A stretch of 64,000 nt of DNA from Bacillus sp. Marseille-Q3570 (GCF_946151055.1 NZ_CAMGYZ010000002.1:62001-126000); one strand, 5' to 3'. Shown: positions 15,962 through 24,898, counted from the stretch's first letter. Numbers and translations are program-made. The notes: a model not told the origin generated them from the sequence alone.

Positions 15962-16522
15962 TTATTTATTAAGACTTTTTTCTTCTTGGAAATCTTGACG
16001 ATCTAACCTCATGAAATAAACAGGTCCTGGTTCTTCTGGGATATCTGGGACCATTTTGATAATCTGAAACCCAACTTTTTCATAGGCTCGTATAGCTATA
16101 CTGTTGTTAACCTCTGGATTAATAATACACCTCTCTATACTCTCGTCGGAAAAAACAAACTGACTTAGGAAACGTGTCAGAATTCTTGTGCCAAGTCCTT
16201 TATTTCTATACTCCTCTTCTCCGATGAATAAGTCTAGACTGGCTGAATCAGTTAGATCAACGTACTTTTCAAATTCAGGATAATCACTCCAATTGAATGT
16301 TTGTATATAACCAATGGGAGTATCATTATAAAGTATCAGGTACGGATCAGTTTGCTCAACCCTATTGATATAATCAGAAAACTCCTTGGTTACCTTTTCA
16401 AAAGGTTCTTTTTTGTTGTAAGCCCAAAAACGGTTGACAATACGGTCATTTCTAATCCAGTCATACATATGTGGTAAATCTTCTAATATAAGCCTTCGAA
16501 ACTTAATCATGTTTGGATCCAA
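15962..16522 (-). CDS. GNAT acetyltransferase, AAC(6')-like
   Basis: A 186-residue N-acetyltransferase. It follows the layout of aminoglycoside 6'-N-acetyltransferases: MYDWIRNDRIVNRFW near the start, then PYLILYNDTPIGYIQ, the acetyl-CoA loop EYRNKGLGTRIL, and INPEVNNSIAIRAYEKVGFQ. The family uses acetyl-CoA to modify the 6'-amine of aminoglycosides, but chromosomal relatives may have other substrates such as siderophore precursors. TTG at 16522 has AAAGGGGGG seven bases ahead; the first ATG, four codons later, is too far from it. It is transcribed alone. Confidence 0.82.
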   Translation of the reverse strand: MDPNMIKFRRLILEDLPHMYDWIRNDRIVNRFWAYNKKEPFEKVTKEFSDYINRVEQTDPYLILYNDTPIGYIQTFNWSDYPEFEKYVDLTDSASLDLFIGEEEYRNKGLGTRILTRFLSQFVFSDESIERCIINPEVNNSIAIRAYEKVGFQIIKMVPDIPEEPGPVYFMRLDRQDFQEEKSLNK

Positions 16523-16664
16523 TTTAGATCCCCCCCTTTGAACATGTCAATGTGACGGTTAGAAATAACTTCTTATTCCATAATCTAGCCCTAATATGGA
16601 AAACGGACACCTCTTTATTCCAGAAGTGCCCCCTATTGAGGAAGAATGACTCCTTTATAAAACC

Positions 16665-16849
16665 TAACGGACACAGAGAACCTTATTTTTATGAAATACA
16701 TGTGTTTCCAAACTCTAACGGACACAGGAGACCTTATTTGCTCCTAAATCATCAAAAACAACCTACTTTTTAACGAATAGCGTCTCTGGTGTCCGTTAGC
16801 ATCCCGAAATTAGTGTTTTTGTCACAAATAAAGGCTCTCCTGTCCGTTA
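16665..16849. repeat. FFRR palindromic repeat element, copy 2
   Basis: Forward arms start at 16665 and 16716 (51 bases apart). Reverse arms end at 16798 and 16849 (51 bases apart). The inner gap is 35 bases and the length 185. The rest of the gene-free stretch 16523-17139 holds nothing recognisable apart from the phoD terminator. Confidence 0.9.
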
Positions 16850-17030
16850 GGCACATCTGCAATCCTTATTCAACAATCCTACCCTTTTCTTGTATAACGA
16901 TCATCAATGTTTCATCTCTATATTTTAACATATTTATCCATCATCCTTCGTTAATTACAACTGATCCTCCTACTGTATAATAAATATCTCAGGCTTGTGA
17001 ATTCATTGCCTATTATTCTTGATATAGAAA

Positions 17031-17074
17031 TAAAAAACGCACTGTAATTTTCATTGTGAAAATCCAGTGCGTTC
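17031..17074 (-). terminator. Terminator of phoD
   Basis: On the minus strand AACGCACTG pairs with CAGTGCGTT, with a second inner stem TTTTCA/TGAAAA, followed by TTTTTTATTTC. Confidence 0.8.
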
Positions 17075-17139
17075 TGTATTGATCTTTGCTTGATTGCACC
17101 TCTGAAAAAACTCGTCAACTCAGTTCCCGCTATCAATCT

Positions 17140-18894
17140 TTACTTAGGGCTTCCGATCTTCATCCGACCAAGCTTCTCCATTTGTTTTTCGTGTGCTTTT
17201 TCTTGTGCTTTGATCCGGTCATCTTCAACTTCAGTAGATTGGAATTTTGTATTGGATAAGGGCTTATCAATTTTCAACTTCAGATCAGGTTCATCATGCT
17301 TGATTTCGAATGTCGCTCTTGTGGCGATCGGGGCTCCGGGCTGGCTCACATAAGGCACCACACGGTAATCAGCAGTCCACTTCTCGGGGGTGATCGTGCA
17401 CCGTACATATCCCCGATAATCATTGAAAAATTTGATGTGAGGATTTTCAGCTAAAAACTGAGCTGTGTCCTTCCGCTTCTCTGCTCCGTCTCCTCCAGAG
17501 GTGATCGAGGTCCCGACGAACTCAGAGCCGAGTGTTTCTGAATTCGGATCATGATAATCCTTCTTGATGTCACCTGCCCAATTTGCATGGACATCCCCTG
17601 TCAAAACAACGAAGTTCCCGATTTTGTTTTCACTGATAAAATCAAGGATACGATCACGGTTCGCAGCATATCCATCCCAGGCATCCATATTGTATTTCGG
17701 GGCATCTTTCGTACTGAAGTTCAATTGGTTGAAGAAAATCTGCTGGGCGAGGACATTCCATCGAGCTTGCGAGCGGCCTAGTCCTTCTAGAAGCCAACGT
17801 TCCTGGTCCCCACCGATCAACGTCCGGTTTGGATCCGTGGATGCTTCATTCGGCGGTTTGATTCCATCATCATTCGCTTGATCGTCGCGATATTGACGGG
17901 TATCGAGCACATTGAATTCCACGAGATCACCGTATGTAAAGCGGCGATACAGATTCATATCTGGCCCCTGAGGGATGGATGATTTCCGCAACGGCATATG
18001 CTCGTAATAAGCTTGATAAGCATTCGCACGGCGCTGGATGAATTCTTCCACAGATTGACCTTTCTCAGGAATCTCATCGGCATAGTTGTTTTCGACTTCA
18101 TGGTCGTCCCATGTTACGATCCAAGGGCATGCTGCATGTGCGGCTCTCAGGTCTTTGTCGCTTTTATATTGTGCGAGTCTGTTACGGTAATCTTCAAGGG
18201 TGATGATTTCCGGTCCATGATGGGTCCGTACATTGCCAGTCTTCGAGATATATTCGTTTGGTCCGTACTCATAAATATAGTCACCGAGATGGAAGATCAG
18301 ATCGAGCTTCTCTTCTGACATATGGCGGAATGCGGTGTAATAGCCGTGCTCGAACTGTTGACAGGAGGCAAAGGCGAACGTCAGCTTTGATAACTGTTGA
18401 CCCGGCGCTGGCAGGGCTTTGGTCTTTCCGACTGGACTGATTTCGTTCCCTGCTTTGAAACGATAGAAGTAAGGTTTGTTCGGTTCCATATCACCGACTT
18501 CAACATGCACCGAGTGCCCTAGTTCAGGAGTTGCCAGCTCAGTACCCTGCTGGATGATTCTTCGGAAATCTCCGTCTTCAGCCAGCTCCCATTGGACAGG
18601 CACATTGTAATTCGGCATACCACCGCCATTCAATGGTTCAGGAGCAAGCCTTGTCCATAAAACGACACTGTCGGCCAACGGGTCACCAGAAGCGACGCCG
18701 AGTGTAAATGGATAGCTCGTGAACTGCGGAGCTGCTTCAACTCTGAGATTGTTCAACGGTTGTGTCAGCGTCATCCCCAACCCGACAACGGCAATTTTAC
18801 TCACCTTGTTCAAAAAGTCTTTACGGTTCATCGAACGGTGCAATAACGTTTCAGGATCATGGAGCAAATGGCTGTGCTTCTCATTTCGGTTCAT
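17140..18894 (-). CDS. phoD: Alkaline phosphatase/phosphodiesterase D
   Basis: A 584-residue PhoD-family enzyme that hydrolyses phosphodiesters, including teichoic acid, outside the cell. An N-terminal leader NRKDFLNKVSKIAVVGLGM resembles a Tat signal with Arg-Lys in place of twin Arg. A fibronectin-like PhoD N domain (FTLGVASGDPLADSVVLWTR) is followed by the metallophosphatase core with HLGDYIYEYG, VTWDDHEVENNY and VVLTGDVHANW supplying metal ligands. AAGGGAG lies eight bases before the ATG. It is monocistronic with its own terminator. No clear PhoP box was found upstream. Confidence 0.92.
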   Translation of the reverse strand: MNRNEKHSHLLHDPETLLHRSMNRKDFLNKVSKIAVVGLGMTLTQPLNNLRVEAAPQFTSYPFTLGVASGDPLADSVVLWTRLAPEPLNGGGMPNYNVPVQWELAEDGDFRRIIQQGTELATPELGHSVHVEVGDMEPNKPYFYRFKAGNEISPVGKTKALPAPGQQLSKLTFAFASCQQFEHGYYTAFRHMSEEKLDLIFHLGDYIYEYGPNEYISKTGNVRTHHGPEIITLEDYRNRLAQYKSDKDLRAAHAACPWIVTWDDHEVENNYADEIPEKGQSVEEFIQRRANAYQAYYEHMPLRKSSIPQGPDMNLYRRFTYGDLVEFNVLDTRQYRDDQANDDGIKPPNEASTDPNRTLIGGDQERWLLEGLGRSQARWNVLAQQIFFNQLNFSTKDAPKYNMDAWDGYAANRDRILDFISENKIGNFVVLTGDVHANWAGDIKKDYHDPNSETLGSEFVGTSITSGGDGAEKRKDTAQFLAENPHIKFFNDYRGYVRCTITPEKWTADYRVVPYVSQPGAPIATRATFEIKHDEPDLKLKIDKPLSNTKFQSTEVEDDRIKAQEKAHEKQMEKLGRMKIGSPK

Positions 18895-19195
18895 CAGAAA
18901 ATCTCCCTTCAGCTTATGTTAATCGTACGTACAATTGTGATTATAAGCATCTTTGGTAAATTCCATATGAAATCCTGATAAACTTCTTTTAAATAAACTA
19001 CGAGAAAACTTCATAGAAACCACTACGTTCGACGCGTGCGAAATGAACCATCATCTAGTAAACGAGATTTCATTGCCCTGTTTTTGTTATCGAATTAGGT
19101 ATTGGTTCCTGTACACATTCGTTCTAATCGCCTGATTCTAACTCATTACGGCCACTTACAAAAACTTCATTTCTCCTTAACAGATGTGTTCGGAA
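18895..19195. other. Gene-free stretch upstream of phoD
   Basis: Apart from the phoD ribosome site and presumed promoter, I see no gene, repeat or clear hairpin here. Confidence 0.5.
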
Positions 19196-19585
19196 TCAAT
19201 CGCTTTCCCTTCGAAAGTATAGATCAAAAAAGGCGATCCCCAGAGAAATACCCAATGCAATAGAAAAGATTTTATAATAATCCATGACCCCTGGGTTCAA
19301 AAAATAATTCAGAACAATACTTGAGCTGCTTAACAAGGTACAAGAAATGATGAAGGTGTATACACGTGTTCTTATTTGTATCCATTTCAATTTCCTGATT
19401 TTGCTTGTGGCTGCAATAGTAAAATAGAAAAGAGAGACAAGTAGAAAAATCACATAGCCAACTATGAATTTAACAGTTAAGGGATGTCCAAAATCCTTAT
19501 ACACGATCACAGTTGTTACGATCGTGCTCAATATGAAAACTGAATAGAATAAAATCGGACTGAAATAAAACGGGTGTCTTTTCAT
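19196..19585 (-). CDS. Small four-helix membrane protein
   Basis: About 129 residues with four hydrophobic segments: FSPILFYSVFILSTIVTTVI, KFIVGYVIFLLVSLFYFTI, TFIISCTLLSSSSIVLNYFL and IFSIALGISLGIAFFDLYF. It ends in RRESD. AGGTGG lies five bases before the ATG at 19585; a GTG at 19594 is an alternative. No family is recognised. It lies 37 bases downstream of thiM on the same strand and may be cotranscribed, but thiamine transport is not implied by sequence. Confidence 0.7.
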   Translation of the reverse strand: MKRHPFYFSPILFYSVFILSTIVTTVIVYKDFGHPLTVKFIVGYVIFLLVSLFYFTIAATSKIRKLKWIQIRTRVYTFIISCTLLSSSSIVLNYFLNPGVMDYYKIFSIALGISLGIAFFDLYFRRESD

Positions 19586-19621
19586 TCTTTCCACCTAATA
19601 ACCTCTCAAAATAGTAGGCTC

Positions 19622-20449
19622 TTATTCTCCCGTTGATGGGACTTCCTTAACCACCACAAGCTCATCAATCTCCTCAGCAGAAACCTGGGACAAGGTATTT
19701 AAGAATTCGACCTGGAAGCTTCCGGGTCCTTCTTTCCCGACTCGTTCCGCTGCCATTTCTGCAGCGACACCATAGCTTGCGACAGCAGCCACCGAAGCCA
19801 TTACCAGCTCTTTTTCCACCGCTGAAAAGGCACCAATGACAGAGCTTAATAGACATCCGGTCCCTGTCACACTTGTCAGTAACGCATGCCCGTTACGGAC
19901 CATATATGTCTCCATCCCATCAGAGACGACATCATCCACTCCCGTAACCACAGCTACAAGCCCGAGCTGTTGTGCGGCTGATTGGGCCAGTTCAATAGAG
20001 TCACGGTTTTTCTCTCCGGCGTCTACGCCTTTGATCTCCCACTCCTCCCCGATTACGTTGGCGACTTCTGCAGCATTTCCTCTCAAGACGGAGACCCTGA
20101 CCTCTTTTAAAAGTTTCCGGGCAGAATCGGTACGGTATGCTGTGGCACCAGCTCCTACCGGGTCAAGGAGGACTGGGACGCCTTGCTCATTCGCTGCCTT
20201 ACCAGCAATGATCATCGATTCAACGACTGTTTCATCAAGCGTCCCGATATTGAGGACAAGTGCTCCTGCCACCTTTGCCATGTCTGCCACTTCCTCTTTC
20301 GCATACGCCATGATTGGTGACGCCCCCAACGCTAGTAAGCCATTTGCTGTAAAATTCGTGACGACCACATTCGTGATATTATGCACCAACGGCTTTTCTT
20401 TTCTAACTTTGTCCACTGTATAAGCGATGGTGTTCTTCTTCATCCTCAT
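19622..20449 (-). CDS. thiM: Hydroxyethylthiazole kinase
   Basis: A 275-residue ThiM that phosphorylates the thiazole alcohol for thiamine salvage. Seen are [20 protein letters not shown] near residue 20, the [10 protein letters not shown] substrate block, [10 protein letters not shown], and the C-terminal ATP-site motif [11 protein letters not shown] with the catalytic Cys. AAGGAG precedes the ATG. It stands alone, without thiE or thiD and without a visible thiamine pyrophosphate riboswitch in the 120 bases upstream, which is unusual for a Bacillus thi gene. Confidence 0.95.
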   Translation of the reverse strand: MRMKKNTIAYTVDKVRKEKPLVHNITNVVVTNFTANGLLALGASPIMAYAKEEVADMAKVAGALVLNIGTLDETVVESMIIAGKAANEQGVPVLLDPVGAGATAYRTDSARKLLKEVRVSVLRGNAAEVANVIGEEWEIKGVDAGEKNRDSIELAQSAAQQLGLVAVVTGVDDVVSDGMETYMVRNGHALLTSVTGTGCLLSSVIGAFSAVEKELVMASVAAVASYGVAAEMAAERVGKEGPGSFQVEFLNTLSQVSAEEIDELVVVKEVPSTGE

Positions 20450-20573
20450 TCAACTCCTTCTATCCTTCATTATTAGTTCAAGTATAACAAAGTCAATGAA
20501 GTGCCTTCATAATAGCGCTAAAATAGACGAACATGATTGATAAGTCGTATAATTAGGAAAAAGAGAATACTCG

Positions 20574-20937
20574 TATGCTCATGAATGCTTCATGAAGTGA
20601 TCAAAATGGGGAACAGTGGATTAGGTATGCTCATGAACGCTTCATGAAGTGAGCGAAATGGGAAACTACGGATTAGGTATGCTCATGAACGCTTCATGAA
20701 GTGATCAAAATGGGAAACTACGGATTAGGTATGCTCATGAACGCTTCATGAAGTGAGCAAAATGGGAAACAGTGGATTAGGTATGCTCATGAACGCTTCA
20801 TGAAGTGAGCAAAATGGGAAACAGTGGATTAGGTATGCTCATGAACGCTTCATGAAGTGAGCAAAATGGGAAACAGTGGATTAGGTATGCTCATGAACGC
20901 TTCATGAAGTGAGCAAAATGGGAAACTGCGGATATGA
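20574..20937. repeat. Tandem array, 7 x 52 bp
   Basis: Seven units start at 20574, 20626, 20678, 20730, 20782, 20834 and 20886, exactly 52 bases apart, and are nearly identical. Each holds the inverted repeat TCATGAA/TTCATGA with a 3-base loop, inside a wider GCTCA/TGAGC pair, and the perfect palindrome CTTCATGAAG. It lies between the divergent thiM and DUF4931 genes. Confidence 0.95.
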
Positions 20938-21005
20938 TAACTGAAATTACCTACCTTATCTACATGCTTTCAACCAACAAAGACTGATAAAACGATGGTG
21001 ATCCT

Positions 21006-21767
21006 ATGGATAAAGATACAATTCTTAAGTTCAACAGTTCGATTGCTCGTAAAAAACCGAACAATGTCCACCAGAAGAAGCCTTGCCCGTTCTGTGTGAC
21101 GGAAGGTCTTTCAGATATATTAGACACCCGCGACTCGATCATTCTTGTGAAAAACAAATATCCAGTGATCGAGGATGCCTTCCAAACCGTGTTGATCGAA
21201 ACGGATGATTGCGAATCTGAACTATCCGAGTATTCCAAGCCGCATCTCTATAAATTGATCCGATTTGGAGTGGAGAAATGGCTGGAGATCGAGGAACAAG
21301 GCCGTCACCGATCCGTTGCGTTCTTTAAAAATCACGGCCCATTGTCCGGGGGATCCGTCCGCCATCCCCACATGCAGATCATCGGCTTCAATAACGTCGA
21401 TTATCGGGATAACCTGAGCGATGATTCTTTTGAGGGGCATGAAATCCACTCCTCCAATGGTGTCCATTTGAATCTCTCGACGCATCCGCGGATCGGTTTT
21501 ACAGAATTCAATATTGCATTGGATGATATGGAAAAGATCGATCAGGCTGCTGACTATATACAGAAAACGGTCCATTATGTCGTGAATCATTTCAATGGCC
21601 GCGGCTGCTCGAGCTATAATCTCTTTTTCTATCATTGGAGCGGGAAGATCTACATCAAAGTCATACCTCGTTATGCGACAACACCGTTGTATGTCGGCTA
21701 TGGATTTCGTCAGGTTTTCAGCAATCCGCATCAACTGATAGAAGATGTTCAAAACCGTTATTTTTAA
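21006..21767 (+). CDS. DUF4931 protein, GalT/HIT-like fold
   Basis: A 253-residue protein. C27 and C30 in KPCPFC and the HPHMQ block at 120-124 (RHPHMQIIG) are the zinc and histidine-triad features of galactose-1-phosphate uridylyltransferase relatives, matching the DUF4931 family. The triad His would carry the nucleotidyl intermediate. The substrate is unknown. The next gene starts 11 bases after its stop, so the two form an operon. The 52-bp array lies just upstream of its promoter region. Confidence 0.8.
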   Translation: MDKDTILKFNSSIARKKPNNVHQKKPCPFCVTEGLSDILDTRDSIILVKNKYPVIEDAFQTVLIETDDCESELSEYSKPHLYKLIRFGVEKWLEIEEQGRHRSVAFFKNHGPLSGGSVRHPHMQIIGFNNVDYRDNLSDDSFEGHEIHSSNGVHLNLSTHPRIGFTEFNIALDDMEKIDQAADYIQKTVHYVVNHFNGRGCSSYNLFFYHWSGKIYIKVIPRYATTPLYVGYGFRQVFSNPHQLIEDVQNRYF

Positions 21768-21778
21768 GGGGGAAGGTT

Positions 21779-22999
21779 ATGACGAATAGGACTTATTCTG
21801 TGACGAAGATCGATCTCCGCAGGTTCCTTTTATCCAAGCAAGCACTTCTGGGGATGGAGCAGCCTCCTGTTCCAGACCCGCTACATATGGTTAGAAAACT
21901 CGAGTGTGTCCAGTTGGATCCCGTTTCGGTCGTTGAGCGGAACCAGCACCTGGTGTTAGCCGCACGGATTCCTGGATATGATCCGAAGCAGCTGGACGAC
22001 CTTTTGGCTGAAGGAACAGTCTTCGAGTATTTTGCGAATGCCGCCTGTGTCATCCCGATCGAGGATTTCCCGATGTTCGAGCCGACCAGAGTACGGATTC
22101 AAAGTAAGGTCGCTGAATCATTAGAACAATTAGGGCTCGTGGTCGATGCGGTGATCGAACAATTGAAATCCGAGGGTCCGCTTCCTTCTCGTGCTTTCCA
22201 GTCCGAAAAACGTGTGCATGGCTATTGGGATAACAAGACGCCGAAAACGAAAGAAACGTCTCTCGCTCTGAATCTGTTGCTGGATTCCGGTGTGATCCGA
22301 GTAGTCAGGCGCAACCGCACAGAACGCTATTTCGACATTACAGAACGAACACTCAGTACCGATGTATTGAAAAAGACGAAAGCAATGGATGAAGCGACTG
22401 CTCGTGCATTATTGATCGAAAAATACTTACGTGCCTATCGTGTGTTCGATCCACGTGACGCACGATTCGGATGGCAAAAACTGACCGCTGCAGAACGGCG
22501 GGAAGAAATTGAAAACCGCGTTGCTTCTGGTTCGGTCACTCCACTTCAAATCGATGGGGTGAAACGTCAGTATTATATGTTGACTGAAGACTTGGAGGAG
22601 CTGGAAAAATTCGTGCATGGTGATAGTTACGGAGACACCGAGAATCCAGGCGGGATTATCTTTCTACCACCGCTAGATAATTTGTTATGGAGCCGCGATC
22701 GTATAAAGGATTTATTCGACTTCGACTATAAGTGGGAAATCTATACACCTCGAGCGAAACGTAAATATGGACCGTATGCGATGCCGATTTTATGTGAGGA
22801 TCGGTTGATCGGTAGGATGGATCCGCAAATCGATCGTAAAAATGAGGTCCTGATCGTTCGCTTGCTTCAGCTCGAACCCTGGGTGGAGAAAACCACAGAA
22901 CTGCGGAGTTCATTGCGAGAAGCTCTGGAAAAATTCGCTAGGTTCAATGGGGCTAAGGACATCCAAGTCGAAAAAAGCGATGTAAAAATGAAGTTGTAG
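21779..22999 (+). CDS. YcaQ/AlkX-family DNA glycosylase (winged-helix HTH_42)
   Basis: A 406-residue protein of the crosslink repair glycosylase family. LECVQLDPVSVVERNQHLVL holds the QLD (QxD) motif that is catalytic in YcaQ. ARIPGYDPKQLDDLL and VFEYFANAACVIPIEDFP follow, with winged-helix regions after. The ATG at 21779 follows AAGGGGGAAGG; upstream in-frame extension overlaps the previous gene and is rejected. Members unhook interstrand crosslinks or remove alkylated bases; some protect the producers of DNA-damaging metabolites. The stop codon overlaps the first unit of a 21-bp repeat. Confidence 0.88.
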   Translation: MTNRTYSVTKIDLRRFLLSKQALLGMEQPPVPDPLHMVRKLECVQLDPVSVVERNQHLVLAARIPGYDPKQLDDLLAEGTVFEYFANAACVIPIEDFPMFEPTRVRIQSKVAESLEQLGLVVDAVIEQLKSEGPLPSRAFQSEKRVHGYWDNKTPKTKETSLALNLLLDSGVIRVVRRNRTERYFDITERTLSTDVLKKTKAMDEATARALLIEKYLRAYRVFDPRDARFGWQKLTAAERREEIENRVASGSVTPLQIDGVKRQYYMLTEDLEELEKFVHGDSYGDTENPGGIIFLPPLDNLLWSRDRIKDLFDFDYKWEIYTPRAKRKYGPYAMPILCEDRLIGRMDPQIDRKNEVLIVRLLQLEPWVEKTTELRSSLREALEKFARFNGAKDIQVEKSDVKMKL

Positions 23000-23073
23000 A
23001 GATAGTTTTTGAGTTGTAGTGATAATTTCAAATTTGTAGCGTTCTACTGTAAAGTTGTAGAGATAATCAGCAA
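22993..23073. repeat. 20/21-bp-period repeat overlapping a stop codon
   Basis: Units with GTTGTAG or TTTGTAG begin at 22993, 23013, 23033 and 23054. The first contains the TAG stop of the preceding gene. Confidence 0.65.
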
Positions 23074-23113
23074 GATAATAATCAAAAGGCACATTCAAGA
23101 AATTAAACAGTAG

Positions 23114-23160
23114 GAAAGGGCGGCCGTACATCCAATTAAAGCGATGTTTTCGTCCGCCCT
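23114..23160 (-). terminator. Terminator of the DUF2188 gene
   Basis: On the minus strand GGGCGG pairs with CCGCCC, with an inner ATC/GAT stem, followed by TTTCC. Confidence 0.6.
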
Positions 23161-23173
23161 GTGAGTTTTGCAA

Positions 23174-23371
23174 TTAATATGTCCGTTCTTCTTCTACTTC
23201 AAGGTTTTTATCGAGAATGGACAGTTTGCTTGGTTTGTTTTCCTTTGCGATTTTTTCTGCGTATTCAATCGCTGCTGATTTCATTTCATAATGATCTGCA
23301 GGCGCAGTATCCTCGATTTTTACAAACCAGCCGTTCACATCACGGTCTGGTACTACACTATATTGTTTCAT
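23174..23371 (-). CDS. DUF2188 domain protein
   Basis: A 65-residue protein. It fits DUF2188: YSVVPDRDVNGWFVKIED, then a helix with KSAAIEYAEKIAKENKPSKL, and a short acidic end EVEEERTY. Function is unknown; such proteins are common small cytosolic proteins in Bacillaceae. GGAGGGAG lies just before the ATG. It lies beyond the mph stop only on the low-coordinate side, with a 65-base gap, so it may be read from the mph transcript as well. Confidence 0.85.
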   Translation of the reverse strand: MKQYSVVPDRDVNGWFVKIEDTAPADHYEMKSAAIEYAEKIAKENKPSKLSILDKNLEVEEERTY

Positions 23372-23436
23372 TCCAGCTCCCTCCTGATATTTTTGGTTTA
23401 CTCATCCGTTCCCGCAGATCCCGTTGTTGAAACCGA

Positions 23437-24342
23437 TTATTTGTTCAATCCAAGGGCGTTTCGGGCCATCTCCATATGACCAACCTCCCCGGTCTGTAAG
23501 GCAAACATCGCAACGGAAACCGGATAGGCAGCTTGATGCTCTATAATATGCTCAATCATCCTTGGCCACACACGACCACCCGCGTTTTCATAATGCTTCA
23601 AAAGCGTTTCTGTCCCACTTTGTTCAAAAATCATGTAATGCACAATGAAGTCCGTTGCTGGATCCGTCACCTTCACTTCAGTCCAATCCAACAGCCCCGT
23701 CACTTGTTGGGCATCATCAATCAGGATGTGTGCTGGATGGAGATCGCCATGGATCAAGGTAGAATGCTCTGGCCAATAAGAATCCTCTTCTATCCACTTT
23801 TGCCAACGTACCCACAACTCCTCGGAAACTCCGATTTCCCGTTTCGTCCGCTCCATTTTTTCCAACATTGAGTTCCTTGCTTCACTCGGACTGAGCACTT
23901 CGATTCCAGCTTCATCGGCTTGTATTTTATCAACTCTATGAAGATCTGCCATCACTTCAGCTAACGAACGCACATAAACATCCTTGATGGATTCTGGCTC
24001 CACATGCCACACATAGTTCATGATTTCGAGATCGATCACTGCTAAAGGCGTTCCTACCACTCTCGGGTATGCGATGAGATCTTTCGAATTCACCTGCCAA
24101 TCAGGAACAGCCACTCGAAGTTCCTTTTTCAAAAGTCCAAGTGCTCTCCCCTCGTACTCCGCTCGCTTCAAAACATCCGGACGTCTCGGCTTTCTAAGCA
24201 CCCATGACTGTCCATTTTCATCTTCCGCAAACCCGACTCGAAAGTCCATACCAGATTCATTGATTTTTAATGTCTCCGGTCTCAAGTGTAGTCCATGATT
24301 TTCGGCAAGAGTCAAGATTTCATGTTCGTTTTTCTGCATCAT
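23437..24342 (-). CDS. mph: Mph-family macrolide 2'-phosphotransferase
   Basis: A 301-residue kinase of the aminoglycoside/macrolide phosphotransferase fold. The sequence follows Mph enzymes: ESGMDFRVGFAEDENGQSW, LRKPRRPDVLKRAEYEG, VAVPDWQVNSKDLIAYPRV, then the catalytic loop HGDLHPAHILID and the metal block LLDWTEVKVTDPATDF. The family uses GTP to phosphorylate the desosamine 2'-OH of macrolides. The start is the ATG at 24342 with GGGGG eight bases ahead. A 290-base leader with an ErmD-like regulatory peptide and attenuator precedes it, strongly supporting macrolide-inducible resistance. Confidence 0.9.
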   Translation of the reverse strand: MMQKNEHEILTLAENHGLHLRPETLKINESGMDFRVGFAEDENGQSWVLRKPRRPDVLKRAEYEGRALGLLKKELRVAVPDWQVNSKDLIAYPRVVGTPLAVIDLEIMNYVWHVEPESIKDVYVRSLAEVMADLHRVDKIQADEAGIEVLSPSEARNSMLEKMERTKREIGVSEELWVRWQKWIEEDSYWPEHSTLIHGDLHPAHILIDDAQQVTGLLDWTEVKVTDPATDFIVHYMIFEQSGTETLLKHYENAGGRVWPRMIEHIIEHQAAYPVSVAMFALQTGEVGHMEMARNALGLNK

Positions 24343-24502
24343 TAAAAAATCCCCCGTTCTGCTTAAGTTGCAACCCAGCCTATGCGTACTGGAAACGGGA
24401 GAAATCAATTTGAAGACAATAAAGAAAACTTAGGGACAATGCAAAATAGAAGCAGATTTGCCCCTCTTTGGTTAGCATCAAATAGCTATATGAGGTTTCT
24501 GT

Positions 24503-24593
24503 AAAAAGGCAGACCAATCCCGTTCCCCTGCTCACAGGCAGAGCTGATGAACACTATTCAATTAGTGGTTCATACCCTGGAATCTTAGTCTGC
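24503..24593 (-). terminator. Leader terminator (attenuator) of mph
   Basis: On the minus strand GCAGACTAA, inside the leader peptide codons (24585-24593), can pair with TTGGTCTGC (24509-24517), followed directly by CTTTTT. A second hairpin GAACCACTA/TAGTGTTC begins at the leader stop. A ribosome stalled on the leader peptide would cover the 5' arm and block termination. Confidence 0.6.
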
Positions 24594-24603
24594 AAAATGC
24601 CAC
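24562..24603 (-). CDS. ErmD-like regulatory leader peptide of mph
   Basis: GTG at 24603, six bases after GGAGGG, opens a 13-codon frame reading MAFCRLRFQGMNH. It shares RLRF and the following x3-N with the ErmD leader peptide, whose Arg-Leu-Arg is a known macrolide-dependent arrest motif of the +x(+) class. The codons for RLR lie within the 5' arm of the leader terminator. A promoter lies 35 bases upstream. With the macrolide kinase downstream, the natural reading is drug-induced ribosome stalling and antitermination. Confidence 0.75.
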   Translation of the reverse strand: MAFCRLRFQGMNH

Positions 24604-24635
24604 GAGAAACCCTCCGTTCTGTATAAGTTATATCG

Positions 24636-24663
24636 AGTATAGCATGGTTTTTATAATTATCAA
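24636..24663 (-). promoter_or_regulatory. Promoter of the mph leader
   Basis: TTGATA (24658-24663), a 16-base spacer ending in TGC, and TATACT (24636-24641) on the minus strand: an extended -10 SigA promoter. The start point is about 25 bases before the leader peptide GTG. Confidence 0.7.
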
Positions 24664-24681
24664 TAAACGAAATGGAACTTT

Positions 24682-24898
24682 TTAACTTTCCTTGGTTTCC
24701 CTTATGCGTTTGAATACAAGACTGGAAAGGAGAAATGAAGCACCAATCATCAAAGGGAAAACGATAAAAAAACCGATCAGATCCGTTTTGTAATTAAAAG
24801 GGACAACGCTATTCCAGATCCATCCTACGCCTTTCCAAAGCGCAATGAATATAAAAAGTGAACAGAATAATAAAGCATTTTTTCAATGAGTCTTCTCA
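24682..24898 (-). pseudogene. Small membrane protein gene with a frameshift at a run of six A
   Basis: TTG at 24898, six bases after GGAGG, begins MRRLIEK. After AAAAAA the natural continuation, NALLFCSLFIFIALWKGVGW and then two-helix sequence ending RIRETKES, is in another frame. Reading both parts together gives about 72 residues with two membrane helices. It lies downstream of another small membrane gene. Either the gene is broken, the run is miscalled, or slippage occurs. Confidence 0.5.

Noticed and set aside
20450..20573. Thiamine pyrophosphate riboswitch before thiM
   Set aside because: None of the conserved THI-box helices or a suitable terminator can be found in this short stretch.
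24343..24660. T-box leader before mph
   Set aside because: No T-box core or specifier loop; the ErmD-like peptide explains the structure better.
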